A DNA stretch of 5,530 nucleotides from an uncultured Lachnospiraceae bacterium (GTDB lineage Bacteria; Bacillota; Clostridia; Lachnospirales; Lachnospiraceae): assembly GCA_949935685.1 (NCBI GenBank), contig CATLGN010000139.1, forward strand, positions 1-5,530, given 5' to 3'. Below, piece by piece: positions 1 through 5,530 of this stretch. Below the pieces are notes generated by a model that was not told the origin of the DNA, did not search any database, and worked only from the letters and a program-made list of their open reading frames with translations. Both the position numbers and the translations under genes were made by a program. Each line of letters opens with the position of its first letter. Positions within the stretch are counted from its first letter, which is position 1.

Positions 1-1
1 G

Positions 2-82
2 ACGACGGAATCCGTTGTGGCGAATATCAAAGAGGAAACACCCGCAATGCCCGCAGGCGGCGGCATGGGCGGCATGATGTAA
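2..82 (+). CDS. groEL: Chaperonin GroEL (Hsp60), C-terminal end only
   Basis: Only the last 26 codons are in the window; the gene begins upstream and base 1 is the end of the preceding codon. The visible protein reads TTESVVANIKEE followed by a short Pro/Ala stretch and the tail GGGMGGMM before TAA. A Gly/Met-rich GGM tail after a 'TE..VA.I.EE' segment is the hallmark C-terminus of bacterial GroEL. In the family this flexible tail projects into the folding chamber of the ATP-driven cytoplasmic chaperonin, which works with GroES. Nothing of the ATPase or apical domains can be judged here. A strong hairpin lies 29 bases after the stop, so groEL is probably the last gene of its transcript. The identity is secure despite the short length. 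Confidence 0.95.
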   Translation, partial: TTESVVANIKEETPAMPAGGGMGGMM

Positions 83-111
83 ACGTTTCGCGCAGCGATA
101 CCGTGAAAGAA

Positions 112-153
112 AAAATACTCCGTATCCGGCTATGCCGGCGTGCGGAGTATTTT
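112..153 (+). terminator. Hairpin terminator after groEL, probably bidirectional
   Basis: An 11-base arm, AAAATACTCCG (112-122), is perfectly complementary to CGGAGTATTTT (143-153). Inside it a second stem, CCGGC (126-130) with GCCGG (134-138), closes a TAT loop, leaving a small internal bulge. On the + strand the stem ends in four T bases. On the - strand the same hairpin is followed by a longer run (TTTTTT then CTTTC), so it could stop transcription from either side. It separates groEL from the promoter at 186-214. Confidence 0.88.
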
Positions 154-185
154 GTGCTTCAAGAATCAACCCGACCGAAGTTTAC

Positions 186-214
186 TTGAAATGCGTCGTA
201 ACCTTTGCTAAAAT
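186..214 (+). promoter_or_regulatory. Sigma-A type promoter with extended -10, for the secreted protein gene
   Basis: The -35 box TTGAAA (186-191) matches five of six consensus bases. After exactly 17 bases comes TAAAAT (209-214), also five of six, preceded by TGC (206-208), which forms an extended -10 element. Transcription would start near 220-222. This leaves a leader of about 90 bases and rules out any translation start upstream of that point. Confidence 0.8.
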
Positions 215-220
215 ATACGC

Positions 221-309
221 ATGGGCGCCGGGGCGATGTATCGGCCTGTGCGACAGAAAAACGCCGGAGAAACCGTAGGGGGAAACGAAAAACATCGATA
301 CGGAGGTAT
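221..309 (+). promoter_or_regulatory. Untranslated leader with possible base pairing next to the ribosome binding site
   Basis: This stretch lies between the predicted transcription start and the start codon. Bases 237-244 (TGTATCGG) can pair with 295-302 (TCGATACG) as eight pairs, two of them G-U, ending at the first base of the GGAGG ribosome binding site. A competing five-base pairing, CGATG (234-238) with CATCG (293-297), uses the same region. A small CTGT-GCG-ACAG hairpin lies at 246-256. I do not recognise a known riboswitch class: I looked for cyclic-di-GMP, cyclic-di-AMP, fluoride, THF and cobalamin core motifs without a match. The regulatory role is speculative. Confidence 0.25.
302..306 (+). 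promoter_or_regulatory. Ribosome binding site GGAGG that fixes the start of the secreted protein
   Basis: A perfect GGAGG core lies 6 bases before the ATG at 313 and 3 bases before the adjoining ATG at 310. The spacing favours 313. Either start gives a signal peptide directly, which supports discarding the 35-residue Arg-rich upstream extension that begins inside the promoter at 205. Confidence 0.85.
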
Positions 310-312
310 ATG

Positions 313-1197
313 ATGAAAAAAAAGTTAATAACAGGCTTTATACTGACAGCCGCGTTATCTGCAGGTATTTCTCTTACCGCCTTTGCGGAGCAGCAGAGAA
401 AGCTCCCGCTGATAGAGCGTAAGACCGCAGAGGAAACCGTAGGCAGCCGGACAGATAAGGCGGAGACGGATGAAGACGTATGCCGCAATACGGTCTTTAC
501 AACCTCGAATCAGATGCAGCAGATGATGGGAACATCGGATTCTTCCTGGTCGGTGCTGTATTTGCCGGAAGTGGAGCGCAGTTATTGGAATTTTTGCGCG
601 GACGGGGAATGGGATGAGCGGGAGCTGCCGATGAATCTTGTCAGCAATGCTTACCGTAATTTGGAAATGTTTCTTGATAACGGATACCTGCTTGACTATC
701 AGGAGCTGGCCGATTATGCGGCCGACTATCTGGAGAGAAAGGGTGAGGCGGACACTTACTATCAGATACTGACAGACTGCCTGAAAAATCCCTACCTGTT
801 AAATAAACCGGAGGCGGATGTCACCGATTACACATATAATGGAAGAGATTATTCCGCGGTATTTGATCCGGACTATTATTATGATACCAACCCGGAACTG
901 CAGACGTCCATCGGTTTCAATCCGCCGGAACTGCTGCGTCATTTTGTGGAAAAGGGTATTATGGAAGGGCGCAGGGGAAATGCGGAATTTGATATGGATG
1001 TCTATATTGCCTATACGGACGGTGAGATTTATCTTGCCATGGCGGGCATGCAGCCGCCGGGCCCGGCGCCGTGCGTGACAAAATACAGCTACAGCAGAGC
1101 CAATTATTATGGAAAGCTGCTCGGTCATTATGAATATCCCGATATGACGGAGGAACCTGTCGCGTTACCGGAAGAAGAAAATGCGGCAGACTGGTAG
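313..1197 (+). CDS. Secreted protein of unknown function with a Tyr/Asp-rich 'DYSAVFDPDYY' module
   Basis: I do not recognise this gene by name. The 294-residue product begins MKKKLITGF and has a classic signal peptide: a lysine cluster, a hydrophobic core, then AFA|EQQ, so cleavage is expected after residue 25. There is no other membrane segment, no lipobox and no LPxTG-type anchor, so the mature protein should be released or loosely wall-bound. Residues 27-60 look disordered and charged. Residues 79-160 are probably helical. Residues 176-221 form a module starting YNGRDYSAVFDPDYYYDTNP and ending LLRHFVEKGIMEGRRGN. I know similar modules from secreted and cell-wall-associated proteins of Lachnospiraceae, where the role is unclear. 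The C-terminus is acidic. Four cysteines (57, 95, 156, 254) could form disulfides. It has its own promoter and ribosome binding site and no visible terminator. The alternative start at 310 adds one Met. Confidence 0.85.
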   Translation: MKKKLITGFILTAALSAGISLTAFAEQQRKLPLIERKTAEETVGSRTDKAETDEDVCRNTVFTTSNQMQQMMGTSDSSWSVLYLPEVERSYWNFCADGEWDERELPMNLVSNAYRNLEMFLDNGYLLDYQELADYAADYLERKGEADTYYQILTDCLKNPYLLNKPEADVTDYTYNGRDYSAVFDPDYYYDTNPELQTSIGFNPPELLRHFVEKGIMEGRRGNAEFDMDVYIAYTDGEIYLAMAGMQPPGPAPCVTKYSYSRANYYGKLLGHYEYPDMTEEPVALPEEENAADW

Positions 1198-1224
1198 AAA
1201 TTATATGGATGGGTGTGATATAAT
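1195..1224 (+). promoter_or_regulatory. Promoter for the apt-rel operon (perfect TATAAT, extended -10)
   Basis: TATAAT (1219-1224) is a perfect -10 box preceded by TGA (1216-1218), giving an extended -10 element. The -35 is weak: TAGAAA (1195-1200), four of six matches at an 18-base spacing. It overlaps the TAG stop codon of the secreted protein gene. Transcription would start near 1231, leaving a leader of about 100 bases before apt. No terminator precedes it, so some read-through from the upstream gene is likely. Confidence 0.75.
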
Positions 1225-1331
1225 AGGAACGCTCAGCCATAAACATGCAGCGCGGCTTTGCCGGGTGGAGGAAAAGTAGCAGGCGGCGCCGGTTTGGGCG
1301 TACGATATTTGGGAGAAAGGGTGTACAGAAT

Positions 1332-1856
1332 ATGAAAAAGTTAGAAGAATACGTGAGAAGCATACCGGATTTTCCGGAAGAGGGAATTATTTTTCGTGAT
1401 GTGACGAGTGTTCTGCAGGATGCGGACGGGCTGCATCTTGCCATTGACACAATGCAGGAGAAAATAAAGGATCTGGAATATGACGTGATCGCGGGACCCG
1501 AATCGCGGGGCTTTATCTTCGGAATGCCGATCGCTTATAACAATAACAAGCCGTTTGTACTGATTCGCAAGGCGGGAAAACTGCCATGTGAAACCGTGTC
1601 CATCGACTATGATCTGGAATACGGTAAGGCCACAATCGAGATGCACAAAGATTCCGTAAAGAAGGGGCAGAAGGTTTTGATCGTGGACGATCTGATCGCT
1701 ACGGGCGGTACGACAGAGGCGATGGTGAAGCTGGTTGAGTCTCTTGGCGGCGAGGTAGTCGGCATCGTGGTGCTGATGGAGCTGGCGGGACTGAAAGGCA
1801 GAGAGCGGATTCGGGGCTACAGGCTGGAATCGGCCATTGTCTATGAGGGCAAGTAA
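1332..1856 (+). CDS. apt: Adenine phosphoribosyltransferase
   Basis: This cytoplasmic purine-salvage enzyme joins adenine and PRPP to give AMP and pyrophosphate. The 174-residue protein has the usual length and shows the family pattern throughout: an N-terminal 'YVRSIPDFPEEGIIFRDVT' segment (7-25), GPESRGFIFG (55-64), the flexible-loop region RKAGKLP (79-85), and the PRPP-binding loop VLIVDDLIATGGT (115-127) with its paired aspartates at 119-120. The start at 1332 fits the family N-terminus and has AAAGGGTG (1316-1323) upstream at 8 bases. The frame is open further up to an ATG at 1245, but that would add 29 Arg-rich residues unlike the family. It is the first gene of the unit and is followed 36 bases later by rel, a common Firmicute pairing. 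Expression probably comes from the promoter at 1195-1224. Confidence 0.97.
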   Translation: MKKLEEYVRSIPDFPEEGIIFRDVTSVLQDADGLHLAIDTMQEKIKDLEYDVIAGPESRGFIFGMPIAYNNNKPFVLIRKAGKLPCETVSIDYDLEYGKATIEMHKDSVKKGQKVLIVDDLIATGGTTEAMVKLVESLGGEVVGIVVLMELAGLKGRERIRGYRLESAIVYEGK

Positions 1857-1883
1857 ACAAAAAATCCTAAAAAATTGCGGGCT

Positions 1884-1889
1884 GGTGAT
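1884..1889 (+). promoter_or_regulatory. Ribosome binding site GGTGAT before rel
   Basis: GGTGAT lies 3 bases before the ATG at 1893. It matches the 3' part of the full Shine-Dalgarno sequence AGGAGGTGATC, so the alignment to the 16S tail is correct despite the short gap. It supports the ATG at 1893 over the in-frame TTG at 1875, which has no ribosome binding site of its own. Confidence 0.6.
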
Positions 1890-1892
1890 AAT

Positions 1893-4190
1893 ATGACGGA
1901 AGCGAAAAAAGAAAGTGTATTTGATGACGGAAGAATGGAATCGATTGCGGAGTTTCAGAGTCCGGAAGCGCTGTATCAGGATTTGATTTCTCATGTCAGG
2001 AAATACCATCCTTCCGATGATATTTCCATGATTGAAAAAGCATATCAGCTTGCTTATGAGGCTCACAGAAATCAGGTTCGCAAGTCGGGTGAGCCGTATA
2101 TTATCCATCCGCTCTGTGTGGCGATTATACTGGCGGATCTGGAGCTGGACAAAGAGACGATCGTAGCCGGACTGCTCCATGATGTCGTGGAAGACACGAT
2201 TATGACGGAGGAAGAGATCACGGCGGAATTTGGAGCGGATGTGGCGCTTCTGGTGGATGGCGTGACCAAGCTGCAGCAGCTGCAGCTTTCCGGCAGTGTG
2301 CATGCGCGCTCGGGCGACAGCGACCGGGTGGAAATGCAGGCGGAAAATCTGCGCAAAATGTTTCTCGCCATGGCGAAGGACATCCGTGTGATTATGATCA
2401 AACTTGCGGACCGGCTGCACAATATGCGGACGCTGAAGCATATGCCGCCGGAGAAACAGAAGCGGATTGCGCAGGAGACGATGGACATCTATGCGCCGAT
2501 TGCGCAGCGGCTGGGCATTTCACGGATTAAGATCGAACTCGATGATTTGTCTCTGAAATATCTGGAACCGGACGTGTATTATGATCTTGTCGATAAGATT
2601 GCGGTCCGCAAGAGTGTCCGTGAAAAATATATCCAGTCTATTGTGGATGAAGTCAGCAGCCATATCCGCGCCGCAGGCATAGAGGCGAAGATCGACGGAC
2701 GGATCAAGCATTTTTTCAGTATCTATAAAAAAATGAAAAATCAGGATAAGACGCTGGATCAGATTTATGATCTGTTTGCCGTGCGGATTATCGTAAATAC
2801 GGTAAAAGACTGTTACGCGGCGCTCGGGGCAATCCATGAAATGTATAAACCCATACCGGGCCGTTTCAAGGACTATATTGCCATGCCCAAGGAAAATATG
2901 TACCAGTCGCTTCACACGACGCTGATCGGCAGCGCCGGGCAGCCCTTTGAGATCCAGATCCGTACGTACGAGATGCACAAGGCGGCGGAGTACGGTATTG
3001 CGGCGCACTGGAAGTACAAGGAAGCGTCCGACGGCAAAAAGGTGGAGGCGCAGGAGGAAGAAAAACTGGTATGGCTGCGCCAGATTTTGGAATGGCAGAA
3101 AGATACCGACAATAAAGAGTTTTTAAAACTGCTGAAAAGCGACCTTGATTTGTTTTCGGATAATGTCTACTGTTTTACGCCGACCGGGGATGTGAAAAAC
3201 CTTCCGGCCGGTTCCACGCCGATCGATTTCGCCTACGCGATTCACAGCGCGGTGGGAAATAAGATGATCGGCGCGCGTGTCAACGGCAAGCTGGTGACGA
3301 TCGATTATGAGATTAAAAACGGCGACCGGATTGAAATTCTGACATCGCAGAATTCCAAAGGCCCGAGCCGGGACTGGCTGAATCTGGTAAAGAGCACACA
3401 GGCCAAGAGCAAGATCAATCAGTGGTTTAAAAACGAGCTGAAAGAAGACAATATCGTCAAGGGAAAAGAGATGATTCAGCAGTACTGCAAGGCAAAATCA
3501 ATCGATACGGCGCAGATACTCCGCGCGCCGTATACGGAGTATGTCATGCAGAAATACGGGTTCCGGGACTGGGAGTCTGTTCTGGCCGCAGTCGGGCACG
3601 GCGGCCTGAAGGAAGGGCAGATTGTCAATAAGATGCAGGAGCTCTATGACAGAGAGCATAAAAAAGACCTTACGGACGAAGAAGCGCTGGCTTCGGTGTC
3701 AGGGGCACGCGGCAAACGGATGAATGCCAGATCGTCGAGCGGTATTGTGGTAAAGGGGATTGACGATGTGGCGGTGCGGTTTTCCAAATGCTGTTCTCCG
3801 GTGCCGGGCGATGAGATCGTGGGATTTGTCACAAGGGGCAGAGGCGTATCGATACACCGGACGGACTGTATTAATATTTTGAATCTTTCCGAAATGGAGC
3901 GGGACCGCCTGATCGATGCGGACTGGCAGGCGGCGGATAAGACAGGAGAGCGGTATCTGGCGGAGATCAGCATTTATGCCAATAACCGCAACGGCCTGAT
4001 CGCCGACATTTCCAAGGCGCTTACGGAAAAAAATATCGATATACTTTCCCTGAACACCCGTGTGAGCAAGCAGGGAATTGCGACGATGATTGTGGCTTTT
4101 GAGATCGGCAGCCGGGAAGAACTGCAGCGCATTATTGATAAGGTCAGAGCCATTGACAGTGTAATAGACATTGAAAGGACGGCGGGATAA
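1893..4190 (+). CDS. rel: Bifunctional (p)ppGpp synthetase/hydrolase Rel (RelA/SpoT family)
   Basis: This is the stringent-response enzyme, making (p)ppGpp from ATP and GDP/GTP and hydrolysing it again, on or off the ribosome in the cytoplasm. The 765 residues hold the complete domain order. The HD hydrolase (about 40-200) has H72, H96-D97 in LLHDVVEDT and D173 in KLADRLHNMRT. The synthetase (about 265-380) has GRIKHFFSIYKKM (269-281), RFKD (324-327), YQSLHT (337-342) and EIQIRT (353-358). A TGS domain follows (about 425-485), then a helical region, a Cys-rich zinc-finger-like domain (CC at 633-634, H655, C659) and a C-terminal ACT domain (about 688-763). RFKD is the RxKD form typical of bifunctional enzymes, not the ExDD form of RelA-only synthetases, and both active sites look intact. 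The hydrolase domain has a loop (131-149) about ten residues longer than my recollection of the streptococcal enzyme. It is co-oriented with apt (36-base gap) and the next hydrolase (1-base gap). Confidence 0.98.
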   Translation: MTEAKKESVFDDGRMESIAEFQSPEALYQDLISHVRKYHPSDDISMIEKAYQLAYEAHRNQVRKSGEPYIIHPLCVAIILADLELDKETIVAGLLHDVVEDTIMTEEEITAEFGADVALLVDGVTKLQQLQLSGSVHARSGDSDRVEMQAENLRKMFLAMAKDIRVIMIKLADRLHNMRTLKHMPPEKQKRIAQETMDIYAPIAQRLGISRIKIELDDLSLKYLEPDVYYDLVDKIAVRKSVREKYIQSIVDEVSSHIRAAGIEAKIDGRIKHFFSIYKKMKNQDKTLDQIYDLFAVRIIVNTVKDCYAALGAIHEMYKPIPGRFKDYIAMPKENMYQSLHTTLIGSAGQPFEIQIRTYEMHKAAEYGIAAHWKYKEASDGKKVEAQEEEKLVWLRQILEWQKDTDNKEFLKLLKSDLDLFSDNVYCFTPTGDVKNLPAGSTPIDFAYAIHSAVGNKMIGARVNGKLVTIDYEIKNGDRIEILTSQNSKGPSRDWLNLVKSTQAKSKINQWFKNELKEDNIVKGKEMIQQYCKAKSIDTAQILRAPYTEYVMQKYGFRDWESVLAAVGHGGLKEGQIVNKMQELYDREHKKDLTDEEALASVSGARGKRMNARSSSGIVVKGIDDVAVRFSKCCSPVPGDEIVGFVTRGRGVSIHRTDCINILNLSEMERDRLIDADWQAADKTGERYLAEISIYANNRNGLIADISKALTEKNIDILSLNTRVSKQGIATMIVAFEIGSREELQRIIDKVRAIDSVIDIERTAG

Positions 4191-4191
4191 T

Positions 4192-4824
4192 ATGGCGGAA
4201 CTGAAGATCGGGCGTCTGATGATGGGTGTCTGTCAGACGAATTGCTATTTTGTATACGAGGAAGGAAGGCGGGAGGCTATCTTTATCGATCCTGCCGACA
4301 AGGGAGCCTATATTTACGACAGGCTGCAGGAAAAGGGGTTTACGGTGGCCGGCATTTTGCTGACGCACGGACACTTTGACCATATCTGGGGATTGGCGGA
4401 GCTGCGGGAGCGCAGCGGCGCAAAGGTATATGCCTACGCGGGAGAAAAGGCGCTCTGCGGCGATGCGCATCTGAATGTCTCCGCCGGCGCGGGCAGGGCG
4501 TGTACGGCCGATGTGGACGTATATGCGGATGACGGCGATGAAATTACGATTGCCGGTATCACATGCCGGCTGATTGCAACGCCGGGCCATACGGAGGGAA
4601 GCTGCTGTTATTATTTCCCCGACGGCGGATTTTTGATCAGCGGGGATACGCTGTTCGCGGAGTCAGTCGGAAGGACGGATCTGCCGACCGGGGATATGGG
4701 CGCCCTTGTGCGTTCGGTGAAGGAAAAACTCTTTGTTTTGCCCGATGACACCCGGGTTTACCCGGGACATGGCGAGGCGACGGAAATCGGTTATGAGAAA
4801 AAATACAATCCCTTCTGCGGATAA
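4192..4824 (+). CDS. Metallo-beta-lactamase-fold hydrolase, glyoxalase II-like (YcbL type)
   Basis: The 210-residue protein is a compact single-domain metallohydrolase, probably cytoplasmic since no signal peptide is present. The zinc ligands are all visible: THGHFDH (58-64), H133 in PGHTEG, D152 in SGDTLF and H193 in PGHG. The stretch SVGRTDLPTGD (158-168) is typical of the short glyoxalase II-like branch, which lacks the C-terminal helical substrate domain of true GloB. The family hydrolyses thioesters such as S-lactoylglutathione in some members, but the substrate cannot be read from sequence, and many Clostridia lack glutathione. Four cysteines cluster in the second half (125, 138, 139, 209), none a known ligand. 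The ATG follows the rel stop by one base, so translation is probably coupled. AAGGA (4175-4179) or GGCGGG (4181-4186), both inside rel, may serve as ribosome binding site. A TTG start seven codons earlier is less likely. Confidence 0.93.
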   Translation: MAELKIGRLMMGVCQTNCYFVYEEGRREAIFIDPADKGAYIYDRLQEKGFTVAGILLTHGHFDHIWGLAELRERSGAKVYAYAGEKALCGDAHLNVSAGAGRACTADVDVYADDGDEITIAGITCRLIATPGHTEGSCCYYFPDGGFLISGDTLFAESVGRTDLPTGDMGALVRSVKEKLFVLPDDTRVYPGHGEATEIGYEKKYNPFCG

Positions 4825-4830
4825 GGCGGG
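4823..4830 (+). promoter_or_regulatory. Ribosome binding site AAGGCGGG before hemZ, overlapping the previous stop codon
   Basis: AAGGCGGG differs from the consensus AAGGAGGT core at two bases and sits 6 bases before the ATG at 4837. Its first two bases are the end of the TAA stop of the upstream hydrolase, so terminating ribosomes pass directly over it. It supports 4837 as the start. Confidence 0.65.
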
Positions 4831-4836
4831 AACGAT

Positions 4837-5530
4837 ATGATAGCGGTAATATTAAATACGGAAGGATACGAATATGATATACATTCCCTTGTCAAAGCCT
4901 TTTATCCGCAGTCGGATGTAAAGGTGTTTGTGGAAGGGGAGAAGGCATTTACTTCCGATGCGGGTCTGCCGACGATCCGGATTGTCAGGAGCAGGGAACG
5001 GATACTGCTCCTTTCTGCATGCAGGACGGCGGATGGGGAACAGAGCGCTGTTATGCGGAACGAGGCGGCGCTGGAGCCGGGATATGACAAAGTGCAGGTT
5101 AAGAATATTCTGAAACAGGCGCTTTATCAGATGTTGTCACAGCATACGGGCAAAACGCTGCCGTGGGGGACTTTGACCGGCATCCGTCCGACCCGGATTG
5201 CCATGACTTTACTGGAACAGGGACAAACGCCGGCGGAAATCTTCCGGTATATGCAGGACACCTATTTGATCAGTGCGGAAAAGGGACAGCTCTGTATCGA
5301 CATTGCGCGGCGGGAAAAGGAACTGTTGTCCCGGATTCATTACCGGGACGGGTACAGTCTCTATATTGGGATTCCGTTTTGTCCGACGACCTGTCTGTAC
5401 TGCTCCTTTACGTCGTATCCGTTGGCCGCGTGGAAGGATCGTATCGGCGATTATCTGGATGCGCTGGAACGGGAGATTGACGATACCGCGCAAGTGTTCC
5501 AGGGCAGAGCCCTGGACAGCGTATACATCG
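4837..5530 (+). CDS. hemZ: Coproporphyrinogen dehydrogenase HemZ (radical SAM), N-terminal part
   Basis: The gene runs off the window; 231 codons and one base are visible without a stop. The decisive motif is YIGIPFCPTTCLYC (176-189), a CxxxCxxC radical SAM cluster site (C182, C186, C189) in the context typical of the HemN/HemW/HemZ group. The long region before it, with GTLTGIRPTR (111-120), points to HemZ, which carries an N-terminal extension that HemN and HemW lack. Family members use S-adenosylmethionine and a [4Fe-4S] cluster. HemZ is described as an oxygen-independent coproporphyrinogen III oxidase acting in anaerobic haem synthesis, but in Clostridia without a haem pathway the true role is uncertain. 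It begins 12 bases after the upstream hydrolase and is probably the fourth gene of the apt-rel unit. The SAM-binding barrel and C-terminal domain lie outside the window and cannot be judged. Confidence 0.93.
   Translation, partial: MIAVILNTEGYEYDIHSLVKAFYPQSDVKVFVEGEKAFTSDAGLPTIRIVRSRERILLLSACRTADGEQSAVMRNEAALEPGYDKVQVKNILKQALYQMLSQHTGKTLPWGTLTGIRPTRIAMTLLEQGQTPAEIFRYMQDTYLISAEKGQLCIDIARREKELLSRIHYRDGYSLYIGIPFCPTTCLYCSFTSYPLAAWKDRIGDYLDALEREIDDTAQVFQGRALDSVYI

Noticed and set aside
221..309. Cyclic-di-GMP (GEMM) or other known riboswitch in the leader
   Set aside because: The core sequence blocks of the classes I could recall are absent. Only generic GAAAC-type pieces are present, so no class is assigned.
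205..312. N-terminal extension of the secreted protein from a TTG at 205
   Set aside because: The TTG lies inside the promoter, upstream of the -10 box, so it would not be on the transcript. The extension is Arg-rich and would bury the signal peptide.
269..443. Direct repeat GAAACCGTAGG at 269-279 and 433-443
   Set aside because: Only 11 bases, two copies, one in the leader and one inside the coding region, with no further similarity around them. Chance is the simplest explanation.
1341..2441. Long 366-codon open frame on the - strand across apt and the start of rel
   Set aside because: It lies entirely antisense to two well-conserved genes, has no ribosome binding site that I can see, and its product is His/Arg/Phe-rich without any recognisable domain. 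It follows from the codon use of the + strand genes.
4563..4748. Short + strand open frame inside the metallo-hydrolase gene
   Set aside because: It overlaps the zinc-site coding region of a clear family member in another frame and has no start signal.
5163..5480. A 105-codon + strand open frame near the right end
   Set aside because: It is a shadow of hemZ, whose frame is open from 4837 to the edge and carries the radical SAM motif.

Overview
This window looks like chromosomal DNA of an anaerobic Firmicute, most likely a Clostridia/Lachnospiraceae-type gut bacterium. The evidence is the Gly/Met-rich GroEL tail, the order apt - rel - metallo-hydrolase - hemZ, strong purine-rich ribosome binding sites, Gram-positive sigma-A promoters with extended -10 elements, and a secreted protein carrying a short Tyr/Asp-rich module that I associate with secreted Lachnospiraceae proteins. 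The assignment is inferred from gene content, not from a marker gene. All supported genes lie on the + strand.

Layout: bases 1-82 hold the last 26 codons of groEL. A long hairpin terminator follows (112-153). A well-formed promoter (TTGAAA, 17 bases, TGC-TAAAAT) and a leader of about 90 bases then precede an unrecognised secreted protein of 294 residues (313-1197). A second promoter with a perfect TATAAT box overlaps the end of that gene and starts the main unit: apt (adenine phosphoribosyltransferase, 1332-1856), a full-length bifunctional Rel (p)ppGpp synthetase/hydrolase (1893-4190), a glyoxalase II-like metallo-beta-lactamase-fold hydrolase (4192-4824), and the 5' part of hemZ (radical SAM coproporphyrinogen dehydrogenase family, 4837 to the window edge). 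Gaps inside this unit are 36, 1 and 12 bases, with no terminator seen between the genes, so they are probably one operon.

How they fit together: apt salvages adenine to AMP. Rel makes and destroys the stringent-response alarmone from ATP and GDP/GTP, so purine supply and its main stress regulator are co-transcribed. The metallo-hydrolase and hemZ are housekeeping companions without a clear biochemical link to Rel. The secreted protein is the only accessory-looking gene. It sits between groEL and the apt-rel unit with its own promoter and has no recognised function.

I found no tRNA, rRNA, CRISPR array, insertion sequence or phage gene, and no convincing new multi-gene system. The points most worth a second look are the secreted protein with its leader, and a lengthened loop in the Rel hydrolase domain.
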